From assembly GCF_041820985.1 (NCBI RefSeq), contig NZ_JBGUAU010000025.1, positions 12,775-76,774 of the forward strand: DNA of 64,000 nucleotides, read 5' to 3'. Position 1 is the first letter of the stretch, and every line of letters starts with the position of its first letter. Positions 57,004-64,000 of the stretch are shown here, one piece after another. The position numbers were made by a program, and so were the translations under genes. A model generated the notes under the pieces. The model ran no database searches, had not been told where the DNA came from, and saw only the letters and a program-made list of their open reading frames with translations. The DNA is from Evansella sp041820985. Lineage in GTDB: Bacteria; Bacillota; Bacilli; Bacillales; Salisediminibacteriaceae.

Positions 57004-57561
57004 ATGATTTCTGTAAACGAATTTAAAACTGGATTAACAATTGAAGTTGATGGTGGAATATGGCAAGTAATGGAGTTTCAACACGTAAAGCCTGGGAAAG
57101 GTGCAGCGTTTGTTCGTAGTAAATTACGTAATCTTCGAAATGGAAGTGTTCAAGAAAAAACATTTCGTGCTGGTGAAAAAGTAGGAAAAGCTCATTTAGA
57201 AAACAGAAAAATGCAATATTTATATGCTAGTGGGGATACACACACATTCATGGACACGGAATCTTATGAACAGTTAGAATTGCCAGCAGCGCAATTAACG
57301 GTGCAGTTAAAATATTTAAAAGAAAACATGGAAGTTCACATTTTGATTTATCAAGGTGAGACTCTCGGGATAGAAGTACCAAACACTGTTGAACTAGAGG
57401 TAACAGAAACTGAACCTGGTATTAAAGGTGATACTGCTTCAGGTGGCACGAAGCCAGCAACAGTGGAGACAGGTTTAATCGTACAAGTTCCATTTTTTGT
57501 GAACCAAGGAGACACTCTTGTGATTGATACTCGAAACGGTACGTATGTTTCTCGAGCTTAA
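57004..57561 (+). CDS. efp: Translation elongation factor P
   Basis: EF-P helps ribosomes through polyproline stretches. The 185-residue, three-domain protein has the functional loop HVKPGKGAAF with Lys at the tip, and the C-terminal VDTRTG-type IDTRNGTYVSRA. TTAGGAGGCA precedes the ATG. In Bacillus the Lys is modified by 5-aminopentanol. It ends with a terminator; yqhV, present in B. subtilis after efp, is missing. Confidence 0.97.
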   Translation: MISVNEFKTGLTIEVDGGIWQVMEFQHVKPGKGAAFVRSKLRNLRNGSVQEKTFRAGEKVGKAHLENRKMQYLYASGDTHTFMDTESYEQLELPAAQLTVQLKYLKENMEVHILIYQGETLGIEVPNTVELEVTETEPGIKGDTASGGTKPATVETGLIVQVPFFVNQGDTLVIDTRNGTYVSRA

Positions 57562-57575
57562 GTAACAAATAATGT

Positions 57576-57624
57576 AGATGTATGAAAAGGTTGTAATATG
57601 ACCTTCTCATACATCTTTTTTTGT
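57576..57624 (+). terminator. Terminator of efp
   Basis: AGATGTATGA.AAGGT pairs with ACCTTCTCATACATCT and is followed by seven Ts. Confidence 0.85.
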
Positions 57625-57650
57625 TTTATCAAATATTCTCCTATACATAG

Positions 57651-57678
57651 TCATAAATAGGACACGCATTCATATATT
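57651..57678 (+). promoter_or_regulatory. Candidate sigma-E promoter of spoIIIA
   Basis: TCATAAA, a 13-base spacer, and CATATATT resemble the mother-cell sigma-E boxes, 43 bases before spoIIIAA. Only a partial match. Confidence 0.4.
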
Positions 57679-57721
57679 CTCAGTAGACAACCTGTCTAAG
57701 AAAAATAAAGGAGGAAGGGAT

Positions 57722-58648
57722 ATGAAAGAAGTAATACATGTGCTTCCAGATTTTGTTAGACAAAGCTTTCTTGCTCTTTCACCAAAAATCATGAATGAAG
57801 TGGAAGAGATTCGTCTACGTGTAAATCGTCCAATCGAAGTACGTACACATAATAATACTTATATCCTTAAGCTAGGTACCTCCAACCTAGAATTTAAAGA
57901 GCCAGATGCACAAATGATGATGAGTCTGTTAAGTCAACATTCAGTATATAGGCTTGAGGAAGAGTTAAAACGCGGTTATATCACAATTCCTGGTGGTCAT
58001 CGAGTTGGGTTAGCAGGAAGGGTAATCATGGAAAAAGGTGAGGTAAAAGGTATACGGGATATTAGTTCCTATAATATTCGAGTTGCTCGTCAAAAAAGTG
58101 GAGTGGCAGCTTCATATTTACCACACTTACATCATAAGGGGGGGTGGTGTCATACATTACTAATTGGCCCACCAAAGTCGGGGAAAACCACACTGCTTCG
58201 CGATCTTGCGAAAGAAATAAGTATGGGTACAAAATCACCTTCTCTTCCAGCCAAAAATGTAGGAATTATTGATGAACGTTCAGAAATAGCCGGCTCTGTA
58301 AGAGGCATACCACAGCATGAGTTTGGGGTGAAAGTGGATATTTTAGATGCTTGCCCGAAAGCGGAAGGATTGATGATGATGATCCGTTCCATGAGTCCAG
58401 AGGTCATTATTGTGGATGAGATTGGCAGAAAAGAGGATGGGGATGCCATTATGGAAGCTGTACATGCAGGTGTAACAATATTTGCCTCTGTTCACGGAGG
58501 GAGCTTAGATGATGTTAAAAAACGTCCAACCATCGCTCATTTAATAGATCAGGGGTTTTTTCAACGGGCAATAGAGTTGAACGTACAATCAAAACGAGGG
58601 ATTGTTAGGAAACTAACAAAGGTATCGACCGTAAGAGGTGTTCAATAA
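57722..58648 (+). CDS. spoIIIAA: Stage III sporulation protein AA (secretion-type ATPase)
   Basis: SpoIIIAA is the mother-cell ATPase of the SpoIIIA-SpoIIQ channel. The 308-residue protein has Walker A GPPKSGKTTLLRD, Walker B EVIIVDEIG, and an N-terminal EIRLRVNRPIEVR. AAGGAGGAAG precedes the ATG. The stop overlaps the spoIIIAB start (TAATG). Confidence 0.96.
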   Translation: MKEVIHVLPDFVRQSFLALSPKIMNEVEEIRLRVNRPIEVRTHNNTYILKLGTSNLEFKEPDAQMMMSLLSQHSVYRLEEELKRGYITIPGGHRVGLAGRVIMEKGEVKGIRDISSYNIRVARQKSGVAASYLPHLHHKGGWCHTLLIGPPKSGKTTLLRDLAKEISMGTKSPSLPAKNVGIIDERSEIAGSVRGIPQHEFGVKVDILDACPKAEGLMMMIRSMSPEVIIVDEIGRKEDGDAIMEAVHAGVTIFASVHGGSLDDVKKRPTIAHLIDQGFFQRAIELNVQSKRGIVRKLTKVSTVRGVQ

Positions 58649-59160
58649 TGAAATTGTTCGGGGCCATTGTTATATTGCTTACCTCTACTGCGTTTGGCTG
58701 GGAGCTATCCAATAGACTAGGAAGAAGAACGAAACAGATAAGGTATTTAAAGATAGCTTTTGAAGCGTTAGAGACGGAAATGGTCTTTGGTATGACACCT
58801 TTGCCATATGCATGTGAAAAGGTAAGTAACCAACTTATCAAACCATTAAAGTCATTATTTCAAACAGTGTCAAAAAGATTATTGGAAGAAGAACAATCAG
58901 CAAAAGATATATGGTGCACGAGTGTGGAGAAATGGAAAAAGTCCACTGATTTGACGGGTACAGAAATAAACATATTATTGCAATTTGGACAAACGCTAGG
59001 TCAACAAGATTTAGAAAGTCAACGTAAGCAAATTCGATTAGCGATATCTTATTTTAATCAAGAGGAAAAGGAAGCTTTAGAATCGCAGCAAAAATTTGAA
59101 TCTATGTACAAGAGTTTTGGTTTTCTTGGTGGAGTTTTACTCGTATTAATCATGCTTTGA
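58648..59160 (+). CDS. spoIIIAB: Stage III sporulation protein AB
   Basis: The 170-residue protein is GspF-like: one N-terminal helix, a cytoplasmic helical domain (FEALETEMVFGMTPLPYACE), and a C-terminal helix (FLGGVLLVLIML). It sits beside the AA ATPase as platform protein. Confidence 0.92.
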   Translation: MKLFGAIVILLTSTAFGWELSNRLGRRTKQIRYLKIAFEALETEMVFGMTPLPYACEKVSNQLIKPLKSLFQTVSKRLLEEEQSAKDIWCTSVEKWKKSTDLTGTEINILLQFGQTLGQQDLESQRKQIRLAISYFNQEEKEALESQQKFESMYKSFGFLGGVLLVLIML

Positions 59161-59181
59161 GGAAGCAGGAGGGGATGGACA

Positions 59182-59388
59182 TTGAATTATGATGTAAGTT
59201 TGATTTTTCAAATTGCCGGTGTCGGAATCGTTGTAGCGATGATACACACTGTATTAAAACAAATGGGAAAGGAAGAAATCGCAAATTGGGTAACGTTAAT
59301 TGCTTTTGTAGTTGTACTATATATGGTTGCGACAGTTGTAGATGATTTATTTACAAAGATTCGCAGTGTATTCCTTTTTCAGAGCTAA
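59182..59388 (+). CDS. spoIIIAC: Stage III sporulation protein AC
   Basis: The 68-residue protein has two transmembrane helices (about 5-24 and 33-55) joined by KQMGKEEIANW. It starts at TTG at 59182 after AGGAGGGG. Typical SpoIIIAC length. Confidence 0.92.
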   Translation: MNYDVSLIFQIAGVGIVVAMIHTVLKQMGKEEIANWVTLIAFVVVLYMVATVVDDLFTKIRSVFLFQS

Positions 59389-59404
59389 TAGGGGGTGAGG
59401 ACTT

Positions 59405-59797
59405 ATTGAAATCATCCAAATTGTAGGGTTAGGTTTAATTGCCACTTTTTTAGCATTAGTTGTAAAAGAACATAAGCCCATTTTTGCCTTTTTGTTAACT
59501 GTTTTTGTTGGTGTCATTATCTTTCTTTTTCTTATCGATAAAATAGCTGAAATCATTACAATGTTAGAAGAACTAGCTATTAGAGCAAATATCAATCTTG
59601 TATACGTACAAACTGTATTACAAATTGTTGGGATTGCCTATATCGCAGAATTTGGTGCTCAAATTGCCAAAGATGCTGGCCAAGGAGCTATGGCTTCAAA
59701 AATTGAGCTAGCAGGAAAGGTGCTTATTATGGTTATGGCGATACCTATTATATCAGTCATAATCGAAACGATTATTAGTATAATTCCTAACTCCTAG
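59405..59797 (+). CDS. spoIIIAD: Stage III sporulation protein AD (apparent ATT start)
   Basis: The family N-terminus EIIQIVGLGLIATFLALVVKE is encoded from 59408, but the only codon at the right place is ATT at 59405, six bases after GGGGGTGA. No ATG, GTG or TTG lies in frame until a TTG at 59492, which would delete the first helix. So either ATT is used (as in infC) or the sequence has an error. The 130-residue protein has about four helices including IAYIAEFGAQIAKDAGQGA. Confidence 0.88.
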   Translation: MEIIQIVGLGLIATFLALVVKEHKPIFAFLLTVFVGVIIFLFLIDKIAEIITMLEELAIRANINLVYVQTVLQIVGIAYIAEFGAQIAKDAGQGAMASKIELAGKVLIMVMAIPIISVIIETIISIIPNS

Positions 59798-59809
59798 GAG
59801 GGAGAATTC

Positions 59810-60988
59810 ATGAAGAAAATCTATGTAGTCGTCATGTTAATTATTTCCTTTTTTCTCCTTCCAAACTCTGTTCTTGCAGAAGAACCTTCTCTAGAAGAAC
59901 AGGGAGAGTTCATGGAAAGACAGCTTGAACGACTAGGAATTGATGACATAGGAGTGTATTGGGAACAAATCATGACTGAATATGAGGGCTATTTACCTGA
60001 GAGTCAGCGTGGAAGATTTATGGATTTTGTTACAGGAGAAAAAGATTTCTCCCTTACTGCATGGATATCTGGATTAATAAGATATTTGTTCCATGAGATT
60101 TTTGCAAATGGAGCCCTTTTGGGAACTCTTGTGATATTAGCTGTATTTTCCATGATATTAGGTCAATTACAACAAGCATTTGAAAAACATAGTATTAGTA
60201 AAGTTGCTTATGCTGTTACATACATGGTGTTACTTATTATTGCCTTAAATAGTTTTCGTATCGCTATGGAATTTGCAGAAGTGACGATACAGACGATGAG
60301 TAACTTCATGGTTTCTCTTGTTCCACTTTTACTAGTATTAATGGCGTCATCAGGAAGTGTTACTTCTGTAGCCTTATTCCATCCAATTATTATGTTCCTA
60401 GTACATTCCAGTGGTGTTTTCGTTCAATATATTGTTTTACCTTTACTATTTTTATCTACCATTTTATTTATTGTTAGTACAATGACAGATCATTACAAAG
60501 TAACAAAGCTTGCAGAATTTATTCGAAATGTGGCAATAGGAAGCTTAGGAGTGTTTCTCACTGTATTTTTGGGTGTGCTGTCTGTTCAAGGGGCAACAGC
60601 TGCTGTGGCAGATGGAATTGCTATTCGAACCGCTAAATTTGTAACTGGTAATTTTATTCCTGTGATCGGGAGGATGTTTACCGATGCCGCCGACACAGTG
60701 ATGGGAGCTTCTGTTTTACTAAAAAATACGGTTGGTGTAGTTGGACTAGCTATTTTATTGCTAATTTGTATTTTTCCTGCTTTAAAGGTTTTGGCATTAG
60801 CTATTATATATACCTTTACTGCAGCTATTTTGCAACCACTTGGTGGTGGACCTATCATTCAGTGTTTGTCAATAATTGGGAAATCAATGATTTTTGTCTT
60901 CGCAGCATTAGCAGTTGTTTCATTAATGTTTTTCCTTTCCATAACTATCATCATTATTTCAGGAAACCTCTCGCTAATGATGCGATAA
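59810..60988 (+). CDS. spoIIIAE: Stage III sporulation protein AE
   Basis: The 392-residue protein has a signal peptide (cleavage likely after VLA, residue 23), an acidic extracytoplasmic stretch (about 25-90), and seven or so membrane helices. FLGVLSVQGATAAVADGIAIRTAKF is typical. TAGGAGGGAG precedes the ATG. Normally spoIIIAF follows almost at once; here 403 bases of repeat DNA intervene. Confidence 0.95.
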   Translation: MKKIYVVVMLIISFFLLPNSVLAEEPSLEEQGEFMERQLERLGIDDIGVYWEQIMTEYEGYLPESQRGRFMDFVTGEKDFSLTAWISGLIRYLFHEIFANGALLGTLVILAVFSMILGQLQQAFEKHSISKVAYAVTYMVLLIIALNSFRIAMEFAEVTIQTMSNFMVSLVPLLLVLMASSGSVTSVALFHPIIMFLVHSSGVFVQYIVLPLLFLSTILFIVSTMTDHYKVTKLAEFIRNVAIGSLGVFLTVFLGVLSVQGATAAVADGIAIRTAKFVTGNFIPVIGRMFTDAADTVMGASVLLKNTVGVVGLAILLLICIFPALKVLALAIIYTFTAAILQPLGGGPIIQCLSIIGKSMIFVFAALAVVSLMFFLSITIIIISGNLSLMMR

Positions 60989-60990
60989 CT

Positions 60991-61091
60991 ACGGGAGCCA
61001 GGACAGCGAAAGGACTGAAGTGAATGGAATAAAAACCAACAAAGTTAGTCATACTAGATTAGTTTGACTACCATCACCCCATGTATTTTCA
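60991..61091 (+). repeat. TGAAAATACG-ended repeat, right-hand half (copy F1) inside spoIIIA
   Basis: Directly after the spoIIIAE stop come AAAGGACTGAAGTGAATGG, AACAAAGTTAGTCATACTAG and the right end TGTATTTTCA. A 41-base spacer links it to copy F2. Confidence 0.75.
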
Positions 61092-61132
61092 GGGTAGACA
61101 CCCATGAAAGTGATTATTTTCACCATGGAGGA

Positions 61133-61361
61133 TGAAAATACGTTTTGAATGATATATAGAATATCTACTTTATATGGAATGAGCGCAGGTCCACGAACTC
61201 CAGTGGGAAGTAGAGTAGGGGCGAGACACCGCAGCGACGGAGTCGTGAGGAGGCTCGGCAACTCCCCACAGGAAAGGAGTGGACTGGAGCGAATGGAATA
61301 ATTTCTAACAAAGTTAGCAATACTAGATAAGTTAACCACTAATTGATAACCCGTATTTTCA
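61133..61361 (+). repeat. TGAAAATACG-ended repeat, full copy F2 (229 bp) inside spoIIIA
   Basis: Inverted ends TGAAAATACG and CGTATTTTCA are perfect. The inside has GGAATGAGCGCAGGTCCACG, GGGGCGAGACACCGCAGCGA and GGAAAGGAGTGGACTGGAGC. It ends 30 bases before the spoIIIAF ATG. No ORF with a ribosome binding site. Confidence 0.85.
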
Positions 61362-61391
61362 GGGTAGACACAAAGAAGGAGGGTTTAGATC

Positions 61392-62030
61392 ATGAGTGTT
61401 ATAACAACGTGGATTACGAATATTATTCTACTTATTTTATTCGCATCTATTTTTGAACTTTTACTACCAAATTCAAAAATGCAACGATATGTAAAACTAG
61501 TCGTAGGTCTCATGTTACTCATGGTCATGTTACAACCTCTCCTTTCAATTTTTCAAACAGATCCTGAAGAATGGCTGGCCGATTTAAGTTCATGGTCAAA
61601 TGAAACTCATATTGATCAAGCGGATTTAGAGCTTAAAACATCAGAATTGGAAAAACAAAACATGGAGTTTATCTCTGGTCAAATGGCTATGGAATTAAAA
61701 AACGGAGTAAGTCGCGAGATTGAACAAAAATTTAATGTTGACTTACTAGAGGTTTTCGTTGAGTTTAGTAGACTACCTGAAAATGATGAAGACTTTTATG
61801 AAAGCTTGAAAGATGTAAATGTACTGATCCAAGAAAAAGGAGAGTCAATAGAAGAGGATTCTACTGCAGTAAAAGTCGTTCAAATAGATCCAGTTAGTAT
61901 TGAGAGAAGAGAGAGCAAAGACGAAGAGGTGGAAGTAGGAGATACATATGAAGATATTCTCACTTTTTTGTCAACACGTTGGGCAATACCTGAAACTAAG
62001 ATTCAAATTCAACAGAAAGTAGTTCAATAG
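61392..62030 (+). CDS. spoIIIAF: Stage III sporulation protein AF
   Basis: The 212-residue protein has two N-terminal helices (about 7-25 and 33-55) and a soluble C-domain with FNVDLLEVFVEFSRLPENDE. AGAAGGAGGG precedes the ATG. The separation from spoIIIAE and the 306-base gap to spoIIIAG are both longer than usual. Confidence 0.92.
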   Translation: MSVITTWITNIILLILFASIFELLLPNSKMQRYVKLVVGLMLLMVMLQPLLSIFQTDPEEWLADLSSWSNETHIDQADLELKTSELEKQNMEFISGQMAMELKNGVSREIEQKFNVDLLEVFVEFSRLPENDEDFYESLKDVNVLIQEKGESIEEDSTAVKVVQIDPVSIERRESKDEEVEVGDTYEDILTFLSTRWAIPETKIQIQQKVVQ

Positions 62031-62336
62031 TTTTTTTATATAAAAACAAAAAAATGGATATACATTGAGGACAACTTGCATATATTTCAGACAAGGGCTG
62101 TCCAAATAAAGAAACAAGCTTCTATGAATAAGAACAAAATGTTGGGGTGGTGCTATTTCCATGTTGTTAATGTATTCATGATTTCCAAGTTATGTTAAAG
62201 AACCCTTTCAAACGTGTATGTTCATAAGAAGATGTTACAAACGTAACAATACAAGAAATTACGCTAGGAAACTTGGATAGAACGTGCAAAGATCCCTTAC
62301 GTGTACACGTTTTAATGAAAGGAGGGGAGGAGTGCA

Positions 62337-62996
62337 ATGGATGAAAACAAACAAGAATCTAATTTGTTTAAGTCCATCTCTTTAAGAGGTCCAGGGAAAA
62401 AAATGAATATTAAATATGTATTCGTATTATTAGCAGCTGGAGTTCTTTTTATGGTGGTAGGAACATTTATGCAATCAGAAAATGAACCATCATCCATTCC
62501 TGTATTAAAAGAAGAGGAAGAGGATAATGGAACAGCCTCTGAAGAAGTGTTTATGTCTAGTGATAAGCCAGAGGAGTTAGCTACAATGACAGACTATGAA
62601 ACATTTTACGAATCGCAACTTGAGAAGGCGTTAGAACAAGTTGCAGGTGTTTCTGAAGTTACTGTTATTGTCAACTTAGCAGAAACAGAAAATGTTGTTT
62701 ACCAAAAGAATATAAGTACTAAGGAACAGACAACAAATGAAACAGACAGAGAAGGGGGTACGAGAGAAGTTCAAGATAAAACAAATGATGAACAAGTTGT
62801 TATTACCCGTTCTGGAGACAAAGAAGAAGCATTAATACAGCGGACAGAAAAGCCGACAATACGAGGCGTTTTAGTAGTCGCTAATGGTGCAGAAAATATT
62901 CAAGTGAAATCATGGATTGTGGAAGCGGTAAGTCGAACTCTTGATGTCCCTACACACCGTGTATCTGTTTTACCAAAAAAATCTAAGGGGGAATAA
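62337..62996 (+). CDS. spoIIIAG: Stage III sporulation protein AG
   Basis: SpoIIIAG forms the large ring of the channel. The 219-residue protein has one membrane helix (about 22-41), an acidic linker, then the YscJ/FliF-like ring domain (QLEKALEQVAGVSEVTVIVN; IRGVLVVANGAENIQVKSW). AAAGGAGGGG precedes the ATG. The 62031-62336 gap holds AT-rich DNA and a perfect palindrome ACGTGTACACGT at 62299; no gene or repeat is recognised. Confidence 0.94.
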   Translation: MDENKQESNLFKSISLRGPGKKMNIKYVFVLLAAGVLFMVVGTFMQSENEPSSIPVLKEEEEDNGTASEEVFMSSDKPEELATMTDYETFYESQLEKALEQVAGVSEVTVIVNLAETENVVYQKNISTKEQTTNETDREGGTREVQDKTNDEQVVITRSGDKEEALIQRTEKPTIRGVLVVANGAENIQVKSWIVEAVSRTLDVPTHRVSVLPKKSKGE

Positions 62997-62999
62997 TAA

Positions 63000-63602
63000 A
63001 TGGTACTTAAACGACAAACGGTTTGGTTATTAACAATGCTAAGTTTAATAGTTGTATTATCAGTTTATTACATTTCCATGGACCCGAATACGAATCCAGG
63101 AGCTATGGGTGATGAAATGGAAGAAGAAAATGAAAATAGTGATATAAAAGAAGAAGGAATAGATAATGAAGATTTACAATTTGTAGATCTTGGAGATATT
63201 ACAGAAGTAACTGGACCACCATCTTCTTTAAGTGACATGAGCGTTGAGGATTATTTCAATACAGTTCGCTTACAAAGAACCGATGCAAGAAACCGTGAAA
63301 GTGAAGGCTATATGACAGTTTTTAATTCATCAGATACAACTTCAGATGTTCAAATGGAAGCTCTTGATAAATATGAAAGTCTTCAAAAATTAGGACAGAA
63401 GGAAGAAGAGTTAGAGACATTATTGAGATCAAAAGGTTATGAAGATGCATTGGTTATTGCAGATGCTGAAGAAGCAAAGGTTTATGTAAAAGCTGATGAA
63501 TTATCAAGAGCGGAAGCTGCTGAAATTCATAATCTTTCAAGAGAGCAGCTTGGCAATGAGATAGATATCATAGTTGGTTTCCAAAGCGATAAAAATTCAT
63601 GA
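63000..63602 (+). CDS. spoIIIAH: Stage III sporulation protein AH
   Basis: SpoIIIAH pairs with forespore SpoIIQ across the engulfing membranes. The 200-residue protein has one N-terminal helix (about 7-26), an acidic linker (EMEEENENSD), and a YscJ-like domain (about 100-195, LRSKGYEDALVIADAEEAKV). TAAGGGGG precedes the ATG, three bases after spoIIIAG. A terminator closes the operon. Confidence 0.95.
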   Translation: MVLKRQTVWLLTMLSLIVVLSVYYISMDPNTNPGAMGDEMEEENENSDIKEEGIDNEDLQFVDLGDITEVTGPPSSLSDMSVEDYFNTVRLQRTDARNRESEGYMTVFNSSDTTSDVQMEALDKYESLQKLGQKEEELETLLRSKGYEDALVIADAEEAKVYVKADELSRAEAAEIHNLSREQLGNEIDIIVGFQSDKNS

Positions 63603-63608
63603 TCTGTA

Positions 63609-63650
63609 AGAGTCTCGAAAGGATTGACCCCTTTTGAGCTCTTTTTTTTA
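63609..63650 (+). terminator. Terminator of the spoIIIA operon
   Basis: AGAGTCTCGAAAGG pairs with CCTTTTGAGCTCT and is followed by eight Ts. Confidence 0.85.
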
Positions 63651-63912
63651 TGGATCTACCTTTGAGAGGCACAAGGGATCTTTGGACCTGCACCATCCCT
63701 CCATGCTGCAAATTTTTGCTCAGGTTCTATTGGTGTGTAGACTCTAATTTTTAATGTTGTTTAAAATTGATATTTCTTTTCACAGCAATTAGAAAGTATA
63801 ATTAGCACTCTTATAAAAAGTATGTTTATCGTATTTTATGTTTGGATACATTTATAAGGAATTACTAATTATTAAATTCCTTATAACAATACATGCTTTT
63901 CTTCCATGATAG

Positions 63913-63921
63913 TGGTATAAT
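63913..63921 (+). promoter_or_regulatory. Extended -10 promoter near the right edge
   Basis: TGGTATAAT is a good extended -10; the -35 is poor. By synteny it should drive accB-accC, which lie beyond the window. The 63651-63912 stretch otherwise shows only a start-less reading frame on the minus strand (63656-63760). Confidence 0.5.
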
Positions 63922-64000
63922 ACCCAATTGGAATAGGTAGTCCTAAATAAGGGCGTTTACTTGGAGTGAATACACGAGAGGATATAGTACTTAATCAAAA

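Noticed and set aside
1..64000. CRISPR array, prophage, integrase or transposase
   Set aside because: No regular spacer repeats and no phage or transposase proteins in any frame read; dispersed repeats are non-coding.

Overview
The window is an AT-rich chromosomal segment of a spore-forming Bacillaceae (low-GC Firmicute). Gene order matches the Bacillus subtilis yqfW to spoIIIA region (yqfW-yqfX-ispG-yqfZ, sodA-yqgE-pbp, yqzC-yqzD, rpmG-yqgN-yqgO-yqgP-yqgQ-glcK, yqgV-yqgX, comG, yqhG/yqhH-gcv-yqhL-lipM, mntR-yqhO, yqhR-aroQ-papA-efp-spoIIIA). Sporulation genes, competence genes and strong AGGAGG ribosome binding sites agree. No phage, plasmid, transposase gene or CRISPR array is visible. Species cannot be fixed from the sequence alone.

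Layout. 0-4 kb: a partial HAD nucleotidase, isoprenoid gene ispG, a LysM protein and an NfeD protein. 4-6 kb: a rearranged sin (biofilm switch) locus with a c-di-GMP-I riboswitch ahead of a small SinI-like gene, then a short SinR-like regulator and a full SinR on the other strand. 6-17 kb: DUF1189 protein, Na/Pi symporter, three tRNAs, HesB-like protein, sodA, MFS protein, a 6S-like RNA, a class B PBP, yqzC/yqzD, rpmG and yqgN. 17-30 kb: lactate dehydrogenase, HAD hydrolase, rhomboid protease, a lone GerA-type germination protein, glucokinase, a DUF1385-YqgV fusion and a metallo-beta-lactamase-fold hydrolase. 30-39 kb: a C-rich sRNA on the minus strand, MidA-type methyltransferase, Fe-S-type regulator, YtxH protein, tRNA-Gln and the comG pilus operon ending in shikimate kinase. 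39-51 kb: yqhG-yqhH, a glycine riboswitch driving gcvT-gcvPA-gcvPB, rhodanese, lipM and an inserted B12-dependent ribonucleotide reductase with NrdR-like boxes. 51-64 kb: mntR, patatin-like yqhO, membrane proteins, yqhR, aroQ, papA, efp and spoIIIAA-AH. The right edge holds the probable promoter of the next operon, expected to be accBC by synteny.

How the genes connect. gcvT/PA/PB cleave glycine under glycine control, and LipM supplies the octanoyl group that matures lipoyl GcvH. NrdJ needs B12 and is probably repressed by NrdR. SinR/SinI and c-di-GMP point to a motility/biofilm decision. SpoIIIAA-AH builds the mother cell to forespore channel.

The most unusual content is non-coding: the c-di-GMP riboswitch on a SinI-like gene, the C-rich sRNA with a perfect promoter and dyad operator, three copies of a folded repeat with compensatory changes, and a family of about 230 bp repeats with inverted ends (TGAAAATACG), two copies of which split the spoIIIA operon.
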